A DNA stretch of 64,000 nucleotides. It comes from Prolixibacteraceae bacterium JC049 (lineage in GTDB: Bacteria > Bacteroidota > Bacteroidia > Bacteroidales > Prolixibacteraceae). The stretch covers positions 1,098,148 through 1,162,147 of the forward strand of contig SACZ01000001.1 in the NCBI GenBank assembly GCA_023369685.1, given 5' to 3'. The notes below the pieces were generated by a model. The model ran no database searches, was not told the origin of the DNA, and saw only the letters and a list, made by a program, of their open reading frames with translations. This document shows, in pieces, positions 57,309 through 64,000 of the stretch. Every line of letters begins with the position of its first letter. Position 1 is the stretch's first letter. Position numbers and translations under genes: made by a program.

Positions 57309-57641
57309 TTATCTGTTAAAACCTTCATTGTAGGGCTCTTCCAATTCCATTTCCAGTTGGATACCTCCGAATTTCTTTGCTATGAAGTTATAAATTAGAC
57401 AGCTTATAGCCGTTCCAATAAATCCAAATACAGCATAAAAGAATGGCATTAATATTAGTATAAATCCACTATAAAATGGAAATAATGAAGGGCCAAATTC
57501 TCTTGAAGCAAAACCGCCAACAATAGTGGACATTAGAAAAAATGGTACCATGAATATTAACGAAGTAAAGAATAGGATAATTGCAGCTACTTTAGATGTT
57601 TGAAGCACTCCAAAGCTTTTGATTTGATGCATTTTTCTCAT
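57309..57641 (-). CDS. Small membrane protein, possibly DUF3566-like
   Basis: 110 residues with two hydrophobic segments (about 18-40 and 58-85) and an acidic C-terminal tail (MELEEPYNE). The pattern of IKSFGVLQTSKVAAI before the first helix and IYNFIAKKFGGIQLEME after the second is a recurring layout among small bacterial membrane proteins sometimes called DUF3566; I hold the family name loosely. Function unknown. It is divergent from the beta-helix gene. Confidence 0.6.
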   Translation of the reverse strand: MRKMHQIKSFGVLQTSKVAAIILFFTSLIFMVPFFLMSTIVGGFASREFGPSLFPFYSGFILILMPFFYAVFGFIGTAISCLIYNFIAKKFGGIQLEMELEEPYNEGFNR

Positions 57642-57986
57642 AATATGGTTGTTTTAATTAAAGTAAATTGTAAACTTAATAAAAATATTGAATTTCAAAA
57701 TATTGCTAAAGATGATAAAACCAATCTATTTTCGATTTTTTTAAAAAAAAGTAGATCTGAAAATCAGTGGGATAGAGGTTTGAAAACGATTTCGCTGACT
57801 CAAAAAATTGCTTTGTTTAATTCTTTATCTATTTTTATGCCATATCTGAACTCAAAATATCGATTGAATTCAGATTATTACCGTAAACCAACCAAGCTTG
57901 TCACAAGCAAGCAATTTTTTGAGGGAACCAGTAGAACTGCAAGAAGGAATAGGTGTAGTTTTATTAATCGAATTAAACAAAAACTT
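57642..57986. other. Long leader/intergenic region before the beta-helix gene
   Basis: 345 bases between divergent genes. The reading frame of the downstream gene stays open back to 57600, but that part overlaps the divergent gene and has no signal or domain, so I treat it as untranslated. It contains the 6-1-6 palindrome GCTTGT-C-ACAAGC (57896-57908), followed by a run of six T. No exact TAnnTTTG box was found on either strand. Confidence 0.4.
57896..57908. promoter_or_regulatory. Palindrome upstream of the beta-helix gene
   Basis: GCTTGTCACAAGC is a perfect 6-1-6 inverted repeat, 78 bases before the start codon, with a T-run shortly after (57914-57919). It may be an operator or part of a leader hairpin; neither is proven. 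Confidence 0.3.
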
Positions 57987-60398
57987 ATGAGAAAAAGCAT
58001 TTACGTAGTATTTGTACTTTTTTTTGCATTTGTCATGCAATCGAATGCGCAATTAAGGGTTGGTGATCCAGGAGTCACATTTGACGAGTCTAAGTTCGAC
58101 TCCAACTATCCGGAAATTCAAGAATGGATAACCGCAGGAGTAGAAGGCGGAATTCCCATTATTTCAGATGAGTTTAAAGCAACGCTTTCTGCTACCAACA
58201 GTGCAGAAATTAATGCAGCTATCAATAGTGTTGTGGCACAAGGTGGTGGTCAAATTAAGCTGAACAACGGAACTTATACCATCGATGAGACGGTGTATAT
58301 GAAGAGTAATGTAAGTCTGGTAGGAGAAAGCCGTGACGGAGTAATCTTGTCAATTGTAAAACTTACCGGAACAGCAATTACTTTTTCCGACACTAAAAAA
58401 GCCGGAATCTACAAAGTTACAATGGCAGGAGCTTATGGGGAACCAAATGATTTCTCGATGACAGATGCTAAGCCGGAATTTATGGCTACTACTGTGGGAT
58501 TTCCATCTTCATCGAAAAACTGTTGGCTGGATAAAGTTTCTATTATTAATTCTGGAAGTCGTGCTTTCGATATTTGGAGAGGTAGCCACCATACATTTCG
58601 CGATTGCCACATTGAAAGAGTTTGGAACAAGGGAGCAGGAGGTCATGGGTACATTCAGTTTAGCGGAGACCACTGTTTAATGTACAACTGTGTGGTGAAG
58701 AAAATGCGTCATATTGCTATTCAGCGCGAGGGATGTGAGTACAATGTATTTTACAAAAACATTGTAGAGCAGGATTTCAACTTCCATAACAAGGATAAAG
58801 GACGTAACCTGGTGGAGCAAAACACCTGTTTATTGCCCAAGGGACTAGGAAGTGGCTGGCATCCGGTAATGGGACCATGGTCATATATTCACGATGATCC
58901 GGGTCCACGAAGTGCCATTTACAAAAATAACTTTGTAGAGAATAACAATGGCGGTAAGCGTACTTTTAGCGATCCTAATTTGGTATATATACCTGCTCGC
59001 CACGAAAACAATAACCCTTTCGATACCTCAGATCAGGTACCATCAGGTGGAACGTTTTATCCGGTAAATGCGCATGAACCAAACGTGCTGGAACTACTTA
59101 ATCCGGTGGCAAATTCAAGTTATAATTCACAAGCAACCATAAATGTATTGCCTAAAGTACTTGGCAAATTTACATCGGTAGCACTTTATATGGATAACGA
59201 ACAGGTTGCAACAGATAACGAATGGCCTTATCAGTACGAGTTGACCAATTTAGAAGAGGGAACTCATACCTTAAAATTAATTGGCGATAAAGCAGATGGA
59301 AGTGGTGCTGTTGAGAGTGCTGAGGTTACTATTACCATTGAAAATCCGGCACTGACTATCGTATCTCCAGAGCAAAATGCCAATCCGGCTTCAGGCGAAA
59401 CTGTAACTGTAGAAACAACAGTAGAAGGAAATTACACGAATGTAAAATTGTTGGATAACGGAATTGAAAAGTTTTCAAACGACGGTACAGTTACAACTTA
59501 TGAATTGGCTGACCTTCATAATGGAACACATATTTTACAGTTGGTAGGAACAACAGTGGCAGGTGGAACCATTAAAAGCGACCAGGTGAAACTAATTGTA
59601 GGATCGAAAACTCCGATGTTACATATTTTGAATTTACCTGCCGATACCACATTTACAGTAGGTTGTGCATACGATCTGGACATTGCTTATGTGGGGGACT
59701 TCGAGAAAGTGAGTTATTATATGAACGGATCGTGGACATCAACAGATCATTCGGCTCCATATAAATTTACATTCCGCCAAATGAGCGAGAAAACCGATGA
59801 AGTTAACGTAATTGGTAAACCTAAAGGCGGAGGCAATTGGCCGGGATCACAGAAGTGTAGAATTACAACTGTACCTCTTAAAATTACTTCTCCGGCCAAT
59901 GATAGTAAGATCTCGGATGGTAGCTCCATTGAATTCATTACCAATGCTACAGGGAAATACGAGAAAGTTAGTATCTATTTGGATGGATCATGGAAGAAAA
60001 CAGCTAACAATGCACCATATAACTTTACGTTGGAGAATGTTCCTGATGGGACGCATCGTGTATCGTTAAATGCAAAAACCACGAATGGAAAGTGGGTAAG
60101 TTCTGGCGAGATTACCATCAAAATTGGAGAGTCGGTAAATACATCGATCAATAAACTAGAGGATAATAGTATTCAGATTTTTCCCAATCCATTTCAATCG
60201 GAGTTAACCATTCAGAATACATCGGCTTACCATACGCTGAAGTTATTGAATATCAGTGGTAAATCTGTTGTGGTTAAAACCATCGACCAAAGCAATATAC
60301 AACTGAAGGTAGATGGCAATCTACCAGCTGGTATCTATCTGTTGCAATTAATTGGCGATAGTAAAGTTTCTACCCATAGAATTATTCACACACACTAG
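57987..60398 (+). CDS. Secreted right-handed beta-helix protein with T9SS sorting domain
   Basis: 803 residues from the ATG at 57987, which begins a signal peptide (MRKSIYVVFVLFFAFVMQSNAQ). Earlier in-frame ATGs precede no signal. A parallel beta-helix (about 60-340; INAAINSVVAQGGGQIKLNNG, VSLVGESRDGVIL, SHHTFRDCHIERVW, EYNVFYKNIVEQD) resembles pectate-lyase/GH28-type polysaccharide enzymes. Three or four Ig-like domains follow (about 365-690; EGTHTLKL, NGTHILQLVG, DGTHRVSL), then a type A T9SS sorting domain (IQIFPNPFQSELTIQN ... AGIYLLQLIGDSKVSTHRII). It is probably a surface or secreted polysaccharide-acting protein; the catalytic residues and substrate cannot be assigned. Confidence 0.9.
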   Translation: MRKSIYVVFVLFFAFVMQSNAQLRVGDPGVTFDESKFDSNYPEIQEWITAGVEGGIPIISDEFKATLSATNSAEINAAINSVVAQGGGQIKLNNGTYTIDETVYMKSNVSLVGESRDGVILSIVKLTGTAITFSDTKKAGIYKVTMAGAYGEPNDFSMTDAKPEFMATTVGFPSSSKNCWLDKVSIINSGSRAFDIWRGSHHTFRDCHIERVWNKGAGGHGYIQFSGDHCLMYNCVVKKMRHIAIQREGCEYNVFYKNIVEQDFNFHNKDKGRNLVEQNTCLLPKGLGSGWHPVMGPWSYIHDDPGPRSAIYKNNFVENNNGGKRTFSDPNLVYIPARHENNNPFDTSDQVPSGGTFYPVNAHEPNVLELLNPVANSSYNSQATINVLPKVLGKFTSVALYMDNEQVATDNEWPYQYELTNLEEGTHTLKLIGDKADGSGAVESAEVTITIENPALTIVSPEQNANPASGETVTVETTVEGNYTNVKLLDNGIEKFSNDGTVTTYELADLHNGTHILQLVGTTVAGGTIKSDQVKLIVGSKTPMLHILNLPADTTFTVGCAYDLDIAYVGDFEKVSYYMNGSWTSTDHSAPYKFTFRQMSEKTDEVNVIGKPKGGGNWPGSQKCRITTVPLKITSPANDSKISDGSSIEFITNATGKYEKVSIYLDGSWKKTANNAPYNFTLENVPDGTHRVSLNAKTTNGKWVSSGEITIKIGESVNTSINKLEDNSIQIFPNPFQSELTIQNTSAYHTLKLLNISGKSVVVKTIDQSNIQLKVDGNLPAGIYLLQLIGDSKVSTHRIIHTH

Positions 60399-60457
60399 AA
60401 TAATCAGGTATTCCAACTCTGTTCGCAGAAAACAGATGACGAATCCGTTTAATTTGG

Positions 60458-60491
60458 CTCCCTTTTGATTCATTTCAGAAGGGAGTTTTTT
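60458..60491 (+). terminator. Intrinsic terminator after the beta-helix gene
   Basis: The stem CTCCCTT / AAGGGAG (60458-60464, 60479-60485), with further inner pairs, is followed by T6. Confidence 0.8.
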
Positions 60492-60658
60492 ATGGATATA
60501 GTTTATTCAATTGGAGAGAACGAAGTATAAGGCTCATTGTTTACTCAAAGACTACCAAGAAACATTGCGAATTGATACGCCATTATTGAATTAAAAAAAG
60601 AGTCAATTTTGGAACTAATTTAAAATATTGGCGTTTAATAGATTAGATCAACTCTAAC

Positions 60659-61081
60659 ATGCTAAAACTAGAAGATATGAAAATAGATTTTATTTGTCCG
60701 CATTGTAACGGTTACCTTAATGTGAAGGAGAGCTTGATTTTAACCGCTGTAAATAAGCACAATTCGGCCGGTTTAGTGTTTATTGATGTACGCTTAGGAG
60801 TGTACAAAGCTCAGATGCATCCCACGTTGCAATTTTCGGATGGAGAACATGTTGATTTCAGGTGTCCAGTTTGTGCCCATTCACTGGGTGTCCCCAAGTT
60901 CGATAAACGATTGTGTGCGTTGTATATGCGCGATGATAATGACTGGCAGAGTACGATTGTATTCTCTAGTATTTACGGTGAAAAGTGCACTTATAAAATT
61001 ACTGAGAAAACAGTTGAAGCGTTTGGTGATGACAACTATGGGAAGCTCGATTTTACAAGTATTTCAGAATATATGTTCTAG
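60659..61081 (+). CDS. Small protein with two CxxC zinc-ribbon-like knuckles
   Basis: 140 residues; family not recognised. Two CPxC knuckles, CPHC (Cys13-Cys16) and CPVC (Cys69-Cys72), 52 residues apart, probably hold one zinc ion together. The rest is mixed alpha/beta without signal peptide or membrane segment, so it is likely cytoplasmic. An in-frame ATG at 60677 is an alternative start. It is monocistronic with a terminator. The layout is that of zinc-ribbon proteins that bind nucleic acids or other proteins, but function is unknown. Confidence 0.75.
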   Translation: MLKLEDMKIDFICPHCNGYLNVKESLILTAVNKHNSAGLVFIDVRLGVYKAQMHPTLQFSDGEHVDFRCPVCAHSLGVPKFDKRLCALYMRDDNDWQSTIVFSSIYGEKCTYKITEKTVEAFGDDNYGKLDFTSISEYMF

Positions 61082-61115
61082 ACAAATTGCCCTTCTACAT
61101 CATAATCCCTCCTCG

Positions 61116-61146
61116 GCACCATCTCATTCTGGGTGGTGCTTTTTTA
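61116..61146 (+). terminator. Intrinsic terminator after the zinc-ribbon gene
   Basis: The stem GCACCA / TGGTGC (61116-61121, 61134-61139), extended inward by T-G and C-G pairs, is followed by T6. Confidence 0.8.
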
Positions 61147-61152
61147 TGAAAA

Positions 61153-61185
61153 AATCCTGCCAAACAAAATCTATTTGACAGGATT
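61153..61185 (-). terminator. Intrinsic terminator for the permease gene
   Basis: The stem AATCCTG / CAGGATT (61153-61159, 61179-61185) with inner CAAA/TTTG pairing; on the minus strand it runs into TTTTTTCAT. Confidence 0.65.
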
Positions 61186-61211
61186 ATAATGTATAAAATG
61201 GAAAGAACTAT

Positions 61212-63629
61212 TTATTCGTAACAAAGTGAATCGGTAGGGTTATTGCGAGCTGTTTTTAATGTTTGCCAGCTTATGGTTATCAATGCAATAGAAATAACCA
61301 TAACTACCGGAATAGCAAAGAACCACCATTGCAAGTTGGTCTTGAATGCATAGTTGCTTAGCCAGTTCTTCATGATTAAATAAGCTGCCGGAATTCCTAC
61401 GGTTACAGCAAATCCAATTAGGAAAATAAAGCCTTTCGATAGATTTACAAAAAGATTGGAAGTAGTGGCTCCCAATACTTTTCTTACACCCATTTCTTTC
61501 GTGCGGAAAAGGCTAGTGAATAAAGCCAATGCCCATAAACCCAAGCAGGCAATAAGAGTTGCCAGAAGAGCAAATAGACCAAATACATAGCCAAATCGAC
61601 GATCTTGACTGTATTGCTGATTGTAAAACTGATCCACAAAGAAATGATCGAACGATGAGTTGGGGAAATAGTGAGCCCAGCGCTCTTTTATCTTCTCAAC
61701 GGTTGCATGCACGTTATCTCCCGCTATGCGCATGGCAAAATATTTCAGAGGAATCCACCCCATCTTTGCGTGCAATATCATCATAATAGGAGTGTAGGCA
61801 TTGTTTAGTCCTCGTTGGTGATAATCTTTTACCACTCCAATAATCTCTACAGGTACCGATTGTCCTTCCAGAAATACTTTCTTGCCTATGGCTTTCTCAT
61901 TCGATGTGATGCCCAGTTGTTTTACGGCTGCTTCATTTACTACCAAACGATTCACATCGGCTTTATTGTCTCTGGCGAAAAAGCGTCCGGTAATCATTTC
62001 AATATCGAAAGTAGTTAGGTAGTTCGGGGTAACAGTAAGCATTTCGTAAAGCTTGTTTTGCTTAGCTGGATCATCGGCGCGATAGTTGGAACAGAAAGTG
62101 GCAATTTCCATGCCCGGAACGCCATTGGTAATCGTTTCGCCACTAACACCTGGCATTTGATGCAGTTCCTCCATAAATGCAGCTCTGTTTTTGTACACGT
62201 TAGACGAATAAGCAGGCAACCCAATGGTGAGTGTCTGATCGATGTTTACTCCCAATGGTTGACTCTGCATGTAGCTCAATTGAGCATAAACAACAATGGA
62301 ACCACAAATTAGTACCAACGATGCAGCAAATTGAACGACAACTAATCCTTTTCGCACGTTGCCGGCACTGGCAGAGTGTACAAACTTTCCTTTTAAAATG
62401 GAAACAGGTTTTACCGATGATAGTACAAATGCCGGATAAAATCCGGATAAGAAAATACCAACAGTAAAGAATAGTAACAGGCTTTGCCAGAATAGTGGTT
62501 GTTTCATCAGAACAAAAGTTACCTCTTTGCCAATAAGCTGACTAAACAATGGGAATGTTATTACCACAATGGTAATTGCTATCGCAAATGCAATTAAATT
62601 AACCATGAATGATTCCAGTAAAAACTGAAAGATAAGCTGCTTTTTAAAGGCGCCAGATACTTTTCTTACACCTACTTCGCGTGCCCTCTCCAGAGAACGA
62701 GCTGTAGTTAAATTGATATAGTTTATCCAGGCAATTAGCAATATGGCAATGGCCACAATAATCAATGTGTTTATGGCTTTCTGATTTCCTTTTGTCTCTA
62801 TTTCGTACTGCTTTTGCGGAGTAAGATGAATGTCCGATAGAGGGTTAAGTGTAATTGCCCATTTCTTTTCACGTAATGCATTTCCCGTTTTATAGGTTTC
62901 TGCCATCTGTGGAAATTGTGCTTCAATCTTTTTAGGATTAACATTCGGGGCTAGAAGAATATATGAGTAGGATTCGTGGCAGTACCAGGTGGTGTTTTTC
63001 CAGTTGGGTAATGATTTCCACGATATAAAGAAATCAAAATCGATGTGCATATTTTTAGGAAGTGACTCAATAATACCGGTAACAGCACATTTCGTGGTGG
63101 AATTGGGTGAACTTAAAGTAAGAATTTTGCCAATTGGATCGTCGTTGCCAAAGTAACGTTTTGCTGCCGTTTGGGTAATCACTACTTTGTTAGGTCCCTC
63201 CAATGCTGTTTTAACATCTCCTTCCACTAATGGAATTGTAAAAATATCGAAGAACGACGGCTCGGTAGCAACGACCTTGGTTTCTCTGAATTTCTTATTG
63301 CCATAACGAACAACTTGAGTGCGTTGGTTGAGGTCAATACGTACGTAATTCTCGATACCCGGAATGTGTTTTTTCATGGCAGGTGCATAGCCAAACGATG
63401 CGGTTGGCCAGTCGTCGCTCATAACATTGCCATCGTAAAATTGACTTTCTACGCGATAAATACGCTCGGCATTGGTGTGCATCTGGTCGTAGCTGTACTC
63501 AAAACTGACATAGTTGAGAATCAAAATAGCTATGGCCATTCCAATAGCTAATCCACTAATGTTGATTAGAGTAAACCACTTCTTTTTTATTAGGTTCCGA
63601 TAGGCTAGAAGTAAATAATTCTGAATCAT
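61212..63629 (-). CDS. MacB/FtsX-like ABC transporter permease
   Basis: 805 residues. Bacteroidota-type MacB permease: an N-terminal membrane helix (about 20-42), a MacB periplasmic core domain (about 45-245), then FtsX cores. The first FtsX block spans about 283-430 (TTARSLEREVGVRKVSGA-like, given here as LERAREVGVRKVSGA), a second periplasmic part 430-690, and a second FtsX block 690-800 (KEMGVRKVLGATTSNLF). The two-FtsX layout is typical of the family, in which the ATPase is encoded elsewhere; no ABC ATPase is in this window. Probable inner-membrane component exporting a peptide, lipoprotein or antimicrobial; the cargo is unknown. ATG at 63629. Confidence 0.92.
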   Translation of the reverse strand: MIQNYLLLAYRNLIKKKWFTLINISGLAIGMAIAILILNYVSFEYSYDQMHTNAERIYRVESQFYDGNVMSDDWPTASFGYAPAMKKHIPGIENYVRIDLNQRTQVVRYGNKKFRETKVVATEPSFFDIFTIPLVEGDVKTALEGPNKVVITQTAAKRYFGNDDPIGKILTLSSPNSTTKCAVTGIIESLPKNMHIDFDFFISWKSLPNWKNTTWYCHESYSYILLAPNVNPKKIEAQFPQMAETYKTGNALREKKWAITLNPLSDIHLTPQKQYEIETKGNQKAINTLIIVAIAILLIAWINYINLTTARSLERAREVGVRKVSGAFKKQLIFQFLLESFMVNLIAFAIAITIVVITFPLFSQLIGKEVTFVLMKQPLFWQSLLLFFTVGIFLSGFYPAFVLSSVKPVSILKGKFVHSASAGNVRKGLVVVQFAASLVLICGSIVVYAQLSYMQSQPLGVNIDQTLTIGLPAYSSNVYKNRAAFMEELHQMPGVSGETITNGVPGMEIATFCSNYRADDPAKQNKLYEMLTVTPNYLTTFDIEMITGRFFARDNKADVNRLVVNEAAVKQLGITSNEKAIGKKVFLEGQSVPVEIIGVVKDYHQRGLNNAYTPIMMILHAKMGWIPLKYFAMRIAGDNVHATVEKIKERWAHYFPNSSFDHFFVDQFYNQQYSQDRRFGYVFGLFALLATLIACLGLWALALFTSLFRTKEMGVRKVLGATTSNLFVNLSKGFIFLIGFAVTVGIPAAYLIMKNWLSNYAFKTNLQWWFFAIPVVMVISIALITISWQTLKTARNNPTDSLCYE

Positions 63630-63901
63630 AATGCGGTTGGTTGGTTTTTTTAATTGAGAGTGAAATAATAATTTGTGTTTTAATTTACGCTATTTAAGTC
63701 AATTATAATGCCGAAATACATTGATTATTAGTAGTGAGCGAATTAGTTCGTGCGTGTGAAGAATAAGAATGGATGTTTTTTTTACATCGAATGTCTAAAA
63801 AATGCACGTGTAGGAATGGAATCCGGAATCTGGAAAAAAGGGAGAAGGGATTTTGTACTTCCCTAAATACAGTTGACCGGTTATTGTATTTATTATCTAA
63901 C
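63630..63901. other. Intergenic region at right edge
   Basis: About 270 bases upstream of the permease gene. I see no TAnnTTTG box on the minus strand, no open frame of interest and no strong hairpin; it is AT-rich with a T8 run near 63777. Confidence 0.3.
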
Positions 63902-64000
63902 TCATAATGGACAGATATATACTGGAGTACTTTGCTCTAGTTTGATAGCGGGAAGATCTACTTTCTTTTCGTTTTTCTTTTTTCCTTCAGCAAAGATTAT
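63902..64000 (-). CDS. Possible C-terminal fragment of a minus-strand gene
   Basis: On the minus strand from the window edge one frame is open for 32 codons and ends at TGA (63902-63904); the other two frames stop at once. The encoded end is Lys-rich (EGKKKNEKKVDL) and finishes in STPVYICPL. Too short to identify, and an A-rich frame of this size can arise by chance. Confidence 0.3.
   Translation of the reverse strand: MIFAEGKKKNEKKVDLPAIKLEQSTPVYICPL

Noticed and set aside
57600..57986. N-terminal extension of the beta-helix gene to 57600
   Set aside because: It overlaps the divergent gene start and places 129 residues before a clear signal peptide; the ATG at 57987 is far more likely.
60840..61178. 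Plus-strand frame overlapping the zinc-ribbon gene and its terminator
   Set aside because: It runs through the intrinsic terminator hairpin and is out of frame with the better-supported gene.

Overview
The window comes from an AT-rich member of the Bacteroidota, most likely a free-living, probably aquatic member of the Bacteroidales/Marinilabiliales group. The evidence is: two proteins with a type IX secretion (T9SS) C-terminal sorting domain; GEVED, SprB-like and Ig-like surface-protein modules; a long-insertion SecA; a GH92 mannosidase lipoprotein; DUF4625-type lipoproteins; MacB/FtsX permeases; and Bacteroidota promoter boxes of the form TAnnTTTG, with A-rich leaders rather than Shine-Dalgarno sites. 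I saw no rRNA, tRNA, CRISPR, insertion sequence or phage gene. The genus assignment is inference.

Layout. 1-9621: two tandem giant surface proteins (the first cut by the window edge) built from the same ~400-residue module. They converge on a GH92 alpha-mannosidase and a patatin/beta-barrel fusion (9681-14333, minus). 14611-20588: housekeeping genes, each with its own terminator: a POT-like MFS transporter, secA and lgt. 20813-32188: a tight seven-gene run with a secreted caspase-fold-like protein carrying EF-hand-like loops, a MoxR ATPase, a DUF58 protein, a BatA-like VWA membrane protein, a large DUF4175-like coiled-coil membrane protein, a VWA/GATase-like membrane protein and an alpha/beta hydrolase. 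32439-39197: a DoxX-like protein, a sortilin/BNR-type T9SS cargo protein and an AbgT-family transporter.

39268-43557 (minus) is a compact metal-acquisition operon. It encodes a Fur-family regulator, a very His/Cys-rich small membrane protein, a TonB-dependent receptor and two His-rich DUF4625 lipoproteins. Ahead of it lie a perfect 7-1-7 palindrome and a degenerate copy, both placed around a TACTTTTG -7 box. This looks like an autoregulated zinc (or other divalent metal) uptake system.

43739-64000 is mixed: a lipoprotein of unknown function, a tricorn-type protease, an NTF2-like lipoprotein, a TlpA-like thioredoxin protein, a divergent HxlR regulator/YhdH-type reductase pair, an NlpC/P60 peptidase, a 7TM-HD phosphodiesterase, an S41 lipoprotein protease, a YitT-family membrane protein, a beta-helix T9SS cargo protein, a zinc-ribbon protein, a MacB-like permease, and possibly the tail of one more minus-strand gene at the right edge.

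The best candidates for something new are the metal operon with its paired operators and His/Cys-rich partners, and the secreted caspase-like protein at the head of the MoxR/VWA operon.
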